A DNA stretch of 64,000 nt from Bog-159 sp963818855 (GCA_963818855.1 CAWFUH010000003.1:186001-250000), one strand, 5' to 3'; positions 42,178 to 52,123 are shown, counted from the first letter of the stretch. Translations and numbers: made by a program. Notes: generated from the letters alone by a model not told the origin.

Positions 42178-43044
42178 GTGATTTCGCCTGGTCTCGCGAC
42201 CACTGTGCAGGATCTCGGACGGCCGGGCTACGCGCACCTGGGCATCTCGGCCTCGGGCGCGGCGGATGCCCTCTCCTTGCGCGCGGGCAACCTGATCGTG
42301 GGGAATCCGGAAGGCGCGGCGGCGCTCGAAATGACGCTGGCCGGCGGCACTTTCGAGTTCGAGAAGCGCGCGCTGGTCGCGCTTACCGGGGCGGATTTCG
42401 AAGCCAGCATTCCGCTGTGGACCCGCGTGTGGCTAAGGCCGGGTGAGCAGGTGCGCTGCGGGCAAGCGCGATCCGGAGCGCGCTGCTATCTGTGCGTGAA
42501 TGGAGGAATCGAAGTGCCGCCCGTATTGGGTAGCCTGTCCACTCACCTGCTGACCGGCCTCGGAGGACTCGAAGGCCGGGCGCTGAAGCGCGGTGATGTG
42601 TTGGCGCTAGGTCCCACTCTTCGCGCACCCACCACCCACCACCCACCACCCACCACCCACGGGGTTCAAGGCGCGCCCCTACGCGTCACCGCTCCTGCCA
42701 GCGCCCACCCTCTCACCGACTCCGCCTGGGAAGTGAAGGAAGACTCCGATCGTATGGGACTCCGCTTGCGCGGTCCAACGCTCGACCGCCGCGCCGGCCA
42801 CATGCTCACCGAGGGCGTACCGTTGGGCGCCATCCAGGTTCCGCCGGACGGCCAGCCCATTATCCTATTCGTGGAGCACCAAACCACCGGCGGCTACCCC
42901 AAAATCGCCAACGTCATTTCCGCCGATTTCCATGCGTTGGGCCAGCTTCGCCCACGCGACCGCGTACGCTTCGAGCAGATCTCGATCGACGCCGCGCTCA
43001 CACTCCTCGCGGCCCAGGAGGATTGGCTCCTTTCCCTGGCATAG
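42178..43044 (+). CDS. pxpC: 5-oxoprolinase subunit PxpC (KipA family)
   Basis: 288 residues from a GTG start. Biotin-dependent carboxyltransferase-type fold with TTVQDLGRPGYAHLGIS, ALEMTLAGG, CYLCVNGGIEVPPVLGS and QTTGGYPKIANVI. A short His/Pro/Thr insertion (APTTHHPPPTTHG) comes from an ACCCACC repeat, family C. It follows pxpB by 11 bases. Confidence 0.86.
   Translation: MISPGLATTVQDLGRPGYAHLGISASGAADALSLRAGNLIVGNPEGAAALEMTLAGGTFEFEKRALVALTGADFEASIPLWTRVWLRPGEQVRCGQARSGARCYLCVNGGIEVPPVLGSLSTHLLTGLGGLEGRALKRGDVLALGPTLRAPTTHHPPPTTHGVQGAPLRVTAPASAHPLTDSAWEVKEDSDRMGLRLRGPTLDRRAGHMLTEGVPLGAIQVPPDGQPIILFVEHQTTGGYPKIANVISADFHALGQLRPRDRVRFEQISIDAALTLLAAQEDWLLSLA
42626..42660 (+). repeat. ACCCACC tandem repeat in coding sequence (family C, copy 3)
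   Basis: About five 7-mers of ACCCACC inside pxpC. The minus strand (GGGTGGT)n has strong G-quadruplex potential. Translated in frame as a His/Pro/Thr loop. Confidence 0.8.
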
Positions 43045-43096
43045 CTCCACCACGCTTAATATCGACCGGGCCGTCTGCCTGTGGTACATTCCAGGA

Positions 43097-43600
43097 ATGA
43101 GAGTCCTTTTCCTCACATTGCTGGCAGCCGCGGCTGCCTTTGCCCAGAAGGTCTCGGTGGAATTCGACCCGGCCGCCCCGTTCCCCAACTACCATACTTT
43201 CGCCATTCGCGGGGGCGTCTTCAACAGCCGCAACCCGCGCCTGAACGGCGAACTAGTGAAAAAGCGCATTGAAGCCGACATCGCGGCCGACCTTTCCGCC
43301 CGAGGCCTGGTTATGGTCAACGGACCCGGGCCTGCCGACCTCAATATCCGATACACATTCGGTGCCCAGCGCGGGGTCAGACCCGAAGCTTATCCCGCCG
43401 GATGGCGCGGCTGGGGCACCATTGTGGTGCGCGAACCGTTCGCGGAGGGCACCCTGGTCATCGATATGCGCGACCCAACCAACCATTCGCTGGTCTGGCG
43501 CGCCATTTCGTCGGTGGAAAAGAGCGACGCGGCGAAGGTGGAGGGCAAGATCGAAGACATGGTGAAGAAGGCGGTGAAGAAATACCCGCCGAAGCCATAG
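43097..43600 (+). CDS. DUF4136-type exported protein
   Basis: 167 residues. Signal peptide (MRVLFLTLLAAAAAFAQK), then DFDPAAPFPNYHTFA-like FDPAAPFPNYHTFAIRGG, DLNIRYTFGAQR and a C-terminal Lys-rich helix (EDMVKKAVKKYPPKP). This layout fits the DUF4136 family, which is common in envelope lipoproteins. No lipobox is seen here. Function unknown. Confidence 0.78.
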   Translation: MRVLFLTLLAAAAAFAQKVSVEFDPAAPFPNYHTFAIRGGVFNSRNPRLNGELVKKRIEADIAADLSARGLVMVNGPGPADLNIRYTFGAQRGVRPEAYPAGWRGWGTIVVREPFAEGTLVIDMRDPTNHSLVWRAISSVEKSDAAKVEGKIEDMVKKAVKKYPPKP

Positions 43601-43680
43601 CGCCGAGCCGCGCATCCGCATTTACGAGCCTAGCCGGCGACGGTTGTAGCACCCCCAAAATTCAGGTTAGGCTAACGGTA

Positions 43681-44778
43681 GTGCACAAACTGCCATCGCT
43701 ATTCCTCGCCATCTGCCTGGCCGGCGCGGCGCAGAGCCCCTCCGCCCCCGTCTGGCGATTCGCGGTTTCGGGCGACTCGCGCAACTGCGGCGATATCGTC
43801 ATGCCTGCCATTGCCGCCAGCGTGCTGCGGACGGACGCCAAATTTTATTGGCACTTAGGCGATTTCCGCGCCATCTACGATTTCGATGAAGACATGGCGC
43901 CCCCCGCGCAGCTGCACTTACAGTATCCCCACCTCAATATCATTTCCTACCTGAAAAATGCCTGGCCGGACTTCATCGACCACCAACTGCGGCCCTTCCA
44001 CTCCCTGGAGATCTTTCTGGGCATCGGCAATCACGAGATGATTTTCCCGCAAACCCGCGCCGCCTACCGCGTGCAGTTTGAGACCTATCTGAACAGCCCG
44101 CGCCTCCGCGCCCAGCGCGATGCCGACCATGACACCGGCGGTTTCCGCACTTACTATCATTGGGTCATGAACGGCGCCGTCGACTTCATCTCGCTCGACA
44201 ACGCCTCGGACAATGCCTTCGATCCGGAACAGATGGCCTGGTTCCGTAAGCGGCTCGCGGAAGATCGTAAGTCGAGGACCATCGTCACGGTAGTCGTGGG
44301 CATGCATGAAACTCTGCCGGGCAGCCGGGGAATGAGCCACAGCATGTGCGATGCGCCCGCCGGAATCTCGAGCGGCCGCGAAGTTTATAACATGTTGTGG
44401 GAATTGCGCGCCGCCGGCAAGAAGGTTTACGTGCTTGCCAGTCACTCCCACTTCGTCATGGACAACGTTTACGATACGCCTTACTGGAAAGGGCGAGTGT
44501 TGCCCGGATGGATCGTGGGCACCGCCGGGGCCGTCCGCTACCGGTTGCCTCCGGGACAGACCCCTTCGTCGATCGCCCGCACGGACGTCTATGGCTACTT
44601 ACTTGCCACGGTATCGCCCGATGGCTCGATACGCTTCGACTTCCACGAAATCACCCTCGATGACCTGCGTCTGGCCAATGCCGGCAAGACGCCCGATTCG
44701 CTGGTCCAATGGTGCTACTCCGAAAACCAGGACCAAACCATACCGGCGCCGAACGCTTGCGAAGGCCGCCAGCCTTAG
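43681..44778 (+). CDS. Exported metallophosphoesterase-like protein
   Basis: 365 residues from a GTG start, with a signal peptide (LPSLFLAICLAGAAQS). Calcineurin-like motifs: FAVSGDSRNCGD, WHLGDFRAIYDF, GIGNHEMIF, GMHET and SHSHFV. These form the two-metal centre of phosphodiesterases and phosphatases. The start lacks a Shine-Dalgarno; TAGGCT lies seven bases upstream. Confidence 0.85.
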   Translation: MHKLPSLFLAICLAGAAQSPSAPVWRFAVSGDSRNCGDIVMPAIAASVLRTDAKFYWHLGDFRAIYDFDEDMAPPAQLHLQYPHLNIISYLKNAWPDFIDHQLRPFHSLEIFLGIGNHEMIFPQTRAAYRVQFETYLNSPRLRAQRDADHDTGGFRTYYHWVMNGAVDFISLDNASDNAFDPEQMAWFRKRLAEDRKSRTIVTVVVGMHETLPGSRGMSHSMCDAPAGISSGREVYNMLWELRAAGKKVYVLASHSHFVMDNVYDTPYWKGRVLPGWIVGTAGAVRYRLPPGQTPSSIARTDVYGYLLATVSPDGSIRFDFHEITLDDLRLANAGKTPDSLVQWCYSENQDQTIPAPNACEGRQP

Positions 44779-44827
44779 CGGGGCAGGCACCCGTTACAAT
44801 AGACCTTTACACTCCCCCCAAGCCCAA

Positions 44828-46774
44828 ATGATCCAACTCACCGGGGCCGCCAAACGCTTCGGCCCCAAAACACTATTCGAGAACTTCGACTGGCTGGTTA
44901 CGCCCAACGAGCGCGCCGGCATCGTGGGCGCCAACGGCACCGGCAAATCCACGCTGCTGAAGATCCTGGCCGGCATGGACGGCCTGGACGCCGGCTCCAT
45001 GGTCACTATGAAAGGCGCCAGCGTCGGCTACCTCCCGCAAGAAGGTCTTTCTCTCTCCGGACGCACGGTCTTCGCCGAGTGCATGACCGTCTTCGCCGAT
45101 CTGCTGGCCCTCGAGCAGGAGCAGGAAACGCTGGCGCACAAGATGTCCGAACTCGACCCCGAGGGCGCCGAGTACGCGCAGGTGGCCGACCGCTTCCATC
45201 ACGCCGAAGGCGAGTTCCGCGCACGCGACGGCTTCGCCATCGAAGCGCAGGTGGGCATGGTGCTCTCCGGCCTGGGATTTCCGCAGCGCGAATGGACCAA
45301 GCGTACCGAAGACTTCTCTGGCGGCTGGCAGATGCGCATTGCGCTGGCCAAGTTGCTGCTCGAAAAACCCAACCTGCTTCTGCTCGACGAGCCCACCAAT
45401 CACCTCGACCTCGAAGCCCGCAACTGGCTGGAGGGGTACCTCGAATCCTACCCGCACGCCTATGTGCTGGTCTCGCACGACCGCTACTTCCTGGACGTGA
45501 CCGTGCGCAAGCTGCTGGAGCTGTGGAACAAGCGCGTGCATTTCTACACCGGCGGTTACACCCGCTACGAGCAGCAGAAGGCCGAGCGCCTCGCGCAGCT
45601 CGAAGCGGCCTACGCCAACCAGCAGGACCGCATCACGCAACTGGAAGCCTTCATCACCCGCTTCCGCTACCAGGCCACCAAGGCGAAGCAGGTGCAAAGC
45701 CGCATCAAGGAACTGGAGCGCATCGAGCGCATCGAGATCCCGCCCGAAGAGAAGACCATCCATTTCCATTTTCCGCAGCCTAAGCCGAGCGGCCGCATCG
45801 TGGCGGAGTTTAAGAATGTGGCGAAAAGCTATGGCGATACGCCGGTGTTCGCGGGCGTGAACTTTGTCATCGAGCGCGGCGACCGTGTAGCGCTGGTGGG
45901 CGTGAATGGCGCCGGGAAATCGACGCTGATCAAGATTCTGGCCGGCGCCGAGCCGCTCACGTCCGGCGAATACCTGCTGGGCCACAACGCGCAGCCGGAC
46001 TATTTCGCGCAGGACCAATACAAGGAGCTGGAGGCCAACGCGCGACTGATCGACGACCTGGGCAACGTCGCGCCGCGCGCCACCAACACCGAGCTGCGAT
46101 CCATTCTGGGCTGTTTCCTGTTCTCCGAAGACGACGTGTTCAAGACCATCGGAGTGCTCTCCGGCGGGGAGCGCAACCGCTACGCACTGGCGCGCATGCT
46201 GATGATGCCCTCCAATTTTCTGCTGCTCGACGAGCCCACCAACCACCTGGACCTGCGCGCCAAAGACGTGCTGCTGAACGCGCTCCAGGAATTCAGCGGA
46301 ACCGTGCTGTTCGTCTCGCACGATCGTTACTTCATCGACAAACTGGCCACGCGCGTATTCGAAGTAGCGGACGGAGCCGTGCAGGTCTTCCCGGGCAACT
46401 ACGAAGACTTCATTTGGCGCAAAGAAGGGCGGCAGGTAGAACCAGCGAAGGACCCCGAGCCTCCATCGGCGCCCGCCAAACACAACCACCAGCCACCAGC
46501 CGGGGTACCCTCTGGGTCCCACCTGCCACCTACCCGCGGCGGCCGCCTCAACCCGATAAAGCTGCGCCAGCTCAAGCAGCGCCGCCGCGAAATCGAGGAC
46601 GAAGTCACCCGCCTGGAAGTGGAAATCGCGGACTACGAGCACGCCCTGGCGAACTTCCGCAGCGTGGACGAAACCGTGCGCGTCAACGATCTCTTGAATG
46701 CCCGCCGTACCGATCTGCTCGGCCTGATGGCGGAGTGGGAAGACGTAGCGCAGACCATAGAGGCAAACAAATGA
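44828..46774 (+). CDS. ABC-F family ATP-binding protein (Uup/YbiT-like)
   Basis: 648 residues with two ABC domains: Walker A GANGTGKST and GVNGAGKST, signatures SGGWQMRIALA and SGGERNRYALA, and LLLLDEPTNHLDL twice. The linker is the usual charged ABC-F arm; after the second domain comes a Pro-rich spacer (EPPSAPAKHNHQPP) and a Uup-type coiled coil. No membrane helices. ABC-F proteins act on ribosomes or resistance. It overlaps the next gene by 4 bp (ATGA). Confidence 0.92.
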   Translation: MIQLTGAAKRFGPKTLFENFDWLVTPNERAGIVGANGTGKSTLLKILAGMDGLDAGSMVTMKGASVGYLPQEGLSLSGRTVFAECMTVFADLLALEQEQETLAHKMSELDPEGAEYAQVADRFHHAEGEFRARDGFAIEAQVGMVLSGLGFPQREWTKRTEDFSGGWQMRIALAKLLLEKPNLLLLDEPTNHLDLEARNWLEGYLESYPHAYVLVSHDRYFLDVTVRKLLELWNKRVHFYTGGYTRYEQQKAERLAQLEAAYANQQDRITQLEAFITRFRYQATKAKQVQSRIKELERIERIEIPPEEKTIHFHFPQPKPSGRIVAEFKNVAKSYGDTPVFAGVNFVIERGDRVALVGVNGAGKSTLIKILAGAEPLTSGEYLLGHNAQPDYFAQDQYKELEANARLIDDLGNVAPRATNTELRSILGCFLFSEDDVFKTIGVLSGGERNRYALARMLMMPSNFLLLDEPTNHLDLRAKDVLLNALQEFSGTVLFVSHDRYFIDKLATRVFEVADGAVQVFPGNYEDFIWRKEGRQVEPAKDPEPPSAPAKHNHQPPAGVPSGSHLPPTRGGRLNPIKLRQLKQRRREIEDEVTRLEVEIADYEHALANFRSVDETVRVNDLLNARRTDLLGLMAEWEDVAQTIEANK

Positions 46775-47730
46775 GCATGCTCTACCTGACTGAACAGCAC
46801 GTGCGCGATCTTCTGCCCATGCGCGATTGCATCGCGTTGATTGAGACAGTTTTCAAGCGTTTGGCTGCGGGTGAGGCGCTGAACCAGCCGCGGCGCCGCT
46901 TGATCCTGCCCACTGGCTCGGTGCTGCACTACATGGCCGGCAGTGACGGACAATACTATGGCGCCAAGATCTACGCGACCAACCCGCGGCGCGGGGCGCA
47001 CTTTTTGTTCCTGCTGTACCGCGCCGCGGATGCCGAGCCGCTGGCCATCATCGAGGCAAATCATTTGGGGCAGATTCGCACCGGTGCGGCTAGCGGCTTG
47101 GCGACCAAGTTCATGGCTCGCGCCGATGCCGCTGCGCTGGCCATTATCGGCAGCGGGTTCCAGGCGCTGACTCAGTTGGCAGCCATGCTGGCGGTGCGGA
47201 ATATTGCGGACGTGCGCGTATGGAGCCGCAACTCAGGCAACCGCGCGGCCTTCGCCGCCGAAACCACGGAGCGTTTCGGCATTCCAGTTCAAGCCGCCGA
47301 ATCTGCCGAACAAGCTGTGCGCGGCGCACAAATCGTCGTCACCGCCACCTACGCCAAAGAGCCGGTGCTGTCTGCCGAATGGATCGCGCCGGGCACCCAC
47401 ATCAACGCGATGGGATCGAACCAGGCCACCCGCCGCGAAATCCCGGCGGAGCTGGTGCGCCGGGCCGACAAGATCGCCGTCGATTCCATTGAGCAGGCCC
47501 GTATGGAATCCGGCGACTTGTTGCTGGCGATGGACGAAAAGGACTGGGCCAGCCCGCGAATTGTGGAATTAAAAGATGTGGTAACAGGACGAGCGCCGGC
47601 ACGAACACAGCCGGAGCAAGTTACCTTATTTAAGTCGAATGGCCTGGCAGTCGAAGACGTAATCGCAGCCGCGTTCGTCTACGAACGGGCGCGTGCGGCG
47701 GGCCTTGGGATCGCGATTCCTCATTCCTGA
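46771..47730 (+). CDS. Ornithine cyclodeaminase/mu-crystallin family protein
   Basis: 319 residues. Rossmann motif AIIGSGFQA, then TGAASGLATKFMA and INAMGSNQATRREI, as in ornithine cyclodeaminase and related imine reductases. The product could be an amino-acid cyclodeaminase or a ketimine reductase. The ATG overlaps the ABC-F stop by 4 bp (ATGA). Confidence 0.87.
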   Translation: MSMLYLTEQHVRDLLPMRDCIALIETVFKRLAAGEALNQPRRRLILPTGSVLHYMAGSDGQYYGAKIYATNPRRGAHFLFLLYRAADAEPLAIIEANHLGQIRTGAASGLATKFMARADAAALAIIGSGFQALTQLAAMLAVRNIADVRVWSRNSGNRAAFAAETTERFGIPVQAAESAEQAVRGAQIVVTATYAKEPVLSAEWIAPGTHINAMGSNQATRREIPAELVRRADKIAVDSIEQARMESGDLLLAMDEKDWASPRIVELKDVVTGRAPARTQPEQVTLFKSNGLAVEDVIAAAFVYERARAAGLGIAIPHS

Positions 47731-47945
47731 GCGGGCATTTGTTGTTCGCTGTCGCGCCAGGCGCTGATTTTGAGCCGCCGGCATACCCAGCATAGCGGCT
47801 CGCCAACGCCGAGCGAAGTGTCTGCTCCGCAAACCGAGCATTTAGCCGGTTTCCGCAGAATATCGGTGGACAGCGACCTCTTGGCCTGCTCCAGAATTTC
47901 TGGGGCGATCACCGGTTCGGATTTGAGTGGCGTCTTCCTTTTCAT
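47721..47945 (-). CDS. Small zinc-ribbon-like protein
   Basis: 74 residues. A basic N-terminus, an acidic helix (EPVIAPEILEQAKRSLS), then CSVCGADTSLGVGEPLCWVC: four Cys (CxxC...CxxC), a likely zinc ribbon. It overlaps the end of the convergent cyclodeaminase-like gene by 10 bp. Function unknown. Confidence 0.65.
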   Translation of the reverse strand: MKRKTPLKSEPVIAPEILEQAKRSLSTDILRKPAKCSVCGADTSLGVGEPLCWVCRRLKISAWRDSEQQMPAQE

Positions 47946-48015
47946 CTCGGACCTAATCTGACTACACTATAGCGCGCAATCGCCCCGTGCGCCAATACCC
48001 AAAGGTACTGCACGG

Positions 48016-48198
48016 TTATGCGGCTTCTGCTACCTGTACTACGATAGCTACGTCCAGCGACGCGCTGCACCGGGCACACCGTTGTCCCGGCGAAACCCGC
48101 AACTGCTTGCCTATGATATCGATTACTGCCGGCACCGTATGCGTACAAATCGGACAGTGCGCCATCCCACTTACGCCTTTTTCAACAACGGGCTTCAT
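48016..48198 (-). CDS. Small zinc-ribbon protein
   Basis: 60 residues from MKPVVEKGVSGMAH, with AGGAGGG before the ATG. CPIC (residue ~15) and CARC pairs suggest a zinc ribbon; the tail is hydrophobic. The frame is open further upstream, but the ribosome site decides this start. Function unknown. Confidence 0.55.
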   Translation of the reverse strand: MKPVVEKGVSGMAHCPICTHTVPAVIDIIGKQLRVSPGQRCARCSASLDVAIVVQVAEAA

Positions 48199-48428
48199 GG
48201 CGTTTACCCTCCTATCACATCCGACGCAAAAAATAGGCCGGAGGTTGTGGCATTTTACAAAGTTTTTTTTGCCCGGCTTGAGGACGACGCATTTGGAGGG
48301 CGGGCTTTTGGCCCACGCGGGGCTCGCCATAGCATCGTTCTTGGTTATGGCTAGGATGATGAACGCGCCAATGTCCGCGCGGGCGCGTGGCTCGGCTTGG
48401 GTGCTTGAGTCGGGGCGGCCTCCCAGCT

Positions 48429-48457
48429 TTGAAATGGCCATTTATTATGGCTATACT
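48429..48457 (+). promoter_or_regulatory. Sigma-70-type promoter for the Phd-PIN pair, leaderless arrangement
   Basis: TTGAAA (48429-48434), 17 bp, TATACT (48452-48457), then seven bases to the ATG at 48465. Transcription is expected to begin at or next to the start codon. Confidence 0.65.
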
Positions 48458-48464
48458 GAATGCT

Positions 48465-48695
48465 ATGGATGTCAGTATTGCGGATGCCAAGAATCGTCTG
48501 CCTCAGCTGGTGCGCCAGGTCGAGGAGGGTGAATCAGTGGTTATTACGCGCAATGGCAAGCCGGTCGCCCAACTCGTGCCGGCCCCCGCCAAGCGCCGCA
48601 AGGTGCGGTTGGGAAGTATGCGGGAGCGCATTCGTCTGCTGCCGGGCTGGGACGCACCGGTGGATCTCGATGGCTTTCTTAAAGGCGAAATCTGA
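48465..48695 (+). CDS. Phd/YefM-family antitoxin
   Basis: 76 residues. MDVSIADAKNRLPQLVRQVEEGESVVITRNGKPVAQLVP is the Phd/YefM DNA-binding region; the C-terminus (RERIRLLPGWDAPVD) wraps the toxin. An ATG 18 bases upstream is possible. The promoter lies right at the start, and no Shine-Dalgarno is seen. The stop overlaps the toxin start. Confidence 0.85.
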   Translation: MDVSIADAKNRLPQLVRQVEEGESVVITRNGKPVAQLVPAPAKRRKVRLGSMRERIRLLPGWDAPVDLDGFLKGEI

Positions 48696-49081
48696 AGGGC
48701 TACTTACTGGACACCAGTATCGCTCTCGTGGCCATGGCAGCCCCAGAGCGTCTTTCCGCGGCTGCCTTGAAGGCGGTCAATGCGGGACCGCACGTACTCA
48801 GCGTCCTGACCTACTGGGAGGTGATCCTCAAGTCTGCCAGTGGGAAGCTCGACGTGGGCGATCCGCGCGTGTGGTGGGAGACGGCCCTCGCCGACTTCGC
48901 CGCCACCGCATTACCGTTGCGCTCCAGTCACGTCACTGAAATTCATCACCTGGCGGCCATCCACCGGGATCCGTTCGACCGGGCGCTGATCGCGCAGGCT
49001 ACCGTCGAGGATCTCACGCTGGTAACCACCGATGACACAATTACCAAGTATACATCCGGTAGCGTACGCATAATTCGATGA
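48692..49081 (+). CDS. PIN-domain (VapC-type) toxin, probable CTG start
   Basis: 129 residues if translated from CTG (48692), which overlaps the antitoxin stop (CTGA); an internal start at 48728 would lose the first catalytic Asp. PIN acidic residues are in LLDTSIA, YWEV, HRDPFDR and VTTDD. It is a ribonuclease of the VapC type. AAAGG lies upstream of the CTG. The non-standard start is inferred. Confidence 0.8.
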   Translation: MKGYLLDTSIALVAMAAPERLSAAALKAVNAGPHVLSVLTYWEVILKSASGKLDVGDPRVWWETALADFAATALPLRSSHVTEIHHLAAIHRDPFDRALIAQATVEDLTLVTTDDTITKYTSGSVRIIR

Positions 49082-49136
49082 CGCCGCGCGGCGCGGAAGC
49101 TATAATCTCATTGAGGGGCCCCGTCTGCCTGACTCC

Positions 49137-52027
49137 ATGCAGCGTTTGCTCGAAGCAGTCGAGTTTCGTAATCCGTCGCGCGCGCGCGAAGACATAGCGC
49201 GCCTGGGCGACGGCATTCCTGAACGCATCCGTGCCCGCATTCAGTCGCTGCTGGCGTCCGTGCCCGATCCCGACGAGGCGCTGCACTTCCTCGAGCGCCT
49301 GCGTGAGGATTCCCCCGCCGCTTTCAATCGCATCACCAGTTCGCCCGCCGCCCTGCGCTGCCTGGTGACGACGTTTTCATACAGCCGCTTCCTTTCCGAA
49401 GCCGTGCTGCAGCATCCGGAATGGCTGTTGCAGGCTGCTGATCCGGGCGATCTGCACCGCATGCTGTCGGTAGAGGAATTCACCGAGCGTTTGGCGCAAT
49501 TCCGGGCGGCCGAAGCTCCCGATCTCCCGGCACCTGTCGTTTTGGCCCGCTTCCGGCGCCGCCAGTCGTTGCGCATCCTGCTGCGCGACGTGATGGGGCT
49601 CGCCGCGTTGGCCGACATCACCGGCGAGTTATCCAACCTCGCGGACGCCATTCTGGATTTCGCTTATCGCCAGATCCGCGAACAGCTCACCGCGCGCCAT
49701 GGGCAGCCCTTGGTTCAAGGGCCGGATGGCCAACCGCGCCCGTGCGGCTTTGCCGTGATTGCGCTGGGAAAGTTAGGCGGACAGGAACTGAACTACAGTT
49801 CCGATGTCGACCTGATGTTCGTGTATTCCGGAAATGGCCAGACCGCCGGTCCGGAGGTCATTACCAACAAGGAGTTCTTCAAGAAGATCGCCAATCAATA
49901 TACCGAGCTGCTTTCCACATACACCGCGGATGGCTCCTGCTATCGCGTAGATCTGCGATTGCGGCCCGATGGCCGCCTGGGCGAAATCTGTATCTCGCTC
50001 GACGGGGCCCGCAGCTATTACCAGGAGCGCGCGCGCGATTGGGAAAAGCAGATGCTCATCAAAGCACGCGTCTGCGGCCGGCGACCTCGCCCTGGGCCGC
50101 GAGCTTCTGGAATTTGTCGAGCCGCTGATCTATTCGACGACCCTCGATTTCCGCGCGGTCGAAGCGGTCTCGGAAGCTCGCGAGCGCATCAGCGAAAAAC
50201 TCGCCGCCAAGCGCCCGCACGCCGGGTTGGATATCAAACTCGCGCCCGGAGGTATCCGCGATATCGAGTTCCTGGTGCAGTGCCTGCAGCGCCTGCACGG
50301 CGGCCGCGAGCTCTGGGTGAGGCATGGCGGTACGCTCTTCGCCCTCTCCCGCGTGCACGATAAGAACCTGCTCTCCGCCAGCGAATATGCGCGGCTGGCT
50401 TCCGCTTACGAGTTCCTGCGCCACATCGAGCACCGGTTGCAGTTCTACGACGACCGCCAGACCCACACGCTGCCCACCAACCCGGAGGAACTCGACGTAC
50501 TCGCGCGCAAGATGCCGGCCGAAATCGGCGACCCGCTCACCGCCGATGCGCTGCAGGTGCGCCTGGAGGAGCATTTGGGCAATGTGCGCGAGATGTACGC
50601 CCGCGTCATCCAGGCGCGCAAGCCCATGTACTACATTCCGGTGGAGGGCGAACTGGACGACCGCTGGAAGCCGATCGATCTGGAACTCCCGCCCGCGGCG
50701 CCTACCAACCTCACGCTCTACCTGGAGCAGCGCGCGCCGCGGCTGGCCGCCGTGCTGGCGCGCGCCAAGCTGAATCGCGGCCGGGAGCGCTTCGAGCTCT
50801 TTCTGGAGAAAATCTCCGAAGACGCCGGGTGGCTTGCGCGGCTGGACGCCGATTCCAAGCTGGTCGAGAGCCTGGTGGACATCTTCGAGCACAGCCAGTA
50901 TTTCGGCGATCAGCTTTTGCGGCATCCCGAAATGGTGGCGGAGTTGGATTCCTCCGCCCCGCCGCCCCCAGCCGATTTACCGCACGAAGCGATCGCCGAC
51001 AGCGCCTCGCTGCGCGCCTATTTCCGCCGCCAGATGTTCCGCATCCAGAGCGATAGCGTACTCCGGCCAGCGCCTATCTTTGAAACCCTGGAGCGCACCT
51101 CCGATCTGGCCGATGCCGTGATCGCGGCGGCCTATCACATCGCGCTCGGCGAAGCTCCCCGGCCGGCTCATCCCGAATATGTTCCCGCGCGCCAGATGAT
51201 GGTCGTCTCGCTGGGCCGGCTCGGCATGCGCGAGTTCGACTTGGCTTCCGACGCCGACCTGATTTTCGTAATTCCGGACGAGGATGCCCCTGAACAGGTC
51301 TTCTGGACGGCGGTCGCCGAGCGCATGATCAACGTCATCAGCGCCTATACCGGCGATGGCGTGATGTTTACGGTGGACACGCGCCTGCGCCCCAACGGCC
51401 GCGAGGGCGCGCTGGTGCAGCCCGAGGCGACCTACCGCGAGTACTTCGCCAGGCACGCCGAAGCCTGGGAGGGCATCGCCTACATGAAATCGCGCGCGGT
51501 GGCCGGCAACCCGGAGCGCGCCACCGAATTTCTGCACAAACTGCAGGAGTTGGATTGGCGGCGATATGGGCAAGGCGGCCGGTCCCGCAAGGAACTGGCG
51601 CAGATGCGCGCGCGCCTCGAAAAAGAGCAGGGTTCCCGCAATCCGCTTAAGGCCGCCATCGGCGGATACTACGATATCGATTTCGCGCTGATGTATCTCC
51701 GCCTGCGCGGCGCCGGTATATTCTATAAGGTGCTGAACACGCCGGCGCGCATCGATGTGATCGAACAGATGGGCCACCTGGAACGCGAAGATGCCGACTT
51801 TTTGCGCGATGCCGCCGTGTTCTACCGCGCGATCGATCACGGACTGCGCGTCTCCAGCGGCTATGCGGGAGGGCACCTGCCCACGTCGCCTTCCCAATCG
51901 GAGACTGCTCGCGGACCTGGTCCGCCGCTGGACTCCCGGCCAGTTGCACGATCAGCGGCTCGATCTGAAGCTCGGCGAGATCCGCCAGAAGACGCGGGAA
52001 TTCTTCAACCGCGTCTTCGGAGCTTAG
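49137..52027 (+). CDS. glnE: Glutamine synthetase adenylyltransferase/deadenylase GlnE, two frameshifts
   Basis: Three frames together give the full enzyme. The first part, to LIKARV, has the first nucleotidyltransferase motif GKLGGQELNYSSDVDLMFV; after an extra base near 50073 the frame continues AAGDLALGRELLEF, with the second motif GRLGMREFDLASDADLIFV. After another extra base at 51904 it continues LLADLVRRW and ends REFFNRVFGA at 52027. It controls glutamine synthetase by adenylylation. Conservation right up to each breakpoint makes consensus error or recent mutation the likely causes. TATAAT at 49101 is a possible promoter. Confidence 0.9.
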
Positions 52028-52086
52028 CAAATTGCGGAAAAAGTCAGGAAACCGCTTGCGCACGCGCGCGGCTCAGCAACATGCCG

Positions 52087-52123
52087 CGACTTACCGAGCC
52101 GCGACCGTCAGAGAGCGGTAGCC
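52087..52123 (-). repeat. Dispersed 30-bp element (family B, copy 3, inverted)
   Basis: ACCGAGCCGCGACCGTCAGA followed by GAGCGGTAGC on the plus strand, reverse complement of the other copies. It lies between glnE and the kinase gene and, in one frame, reads LTEPRPSESGSP before the kinase start. Confidence 0.78.

Noticed and set aside
50070..50085. Programmed ribosomal frameshift in glnE
   Set aside because: There is no slippery heptamer, and GlnE is not known to need frameshifting; seven similar events nearby point to another cause.
51791..52027. Separate small gene
   Set aside because: Its last 40 residues are the GlnE C-terminus displaced by a frameshift.
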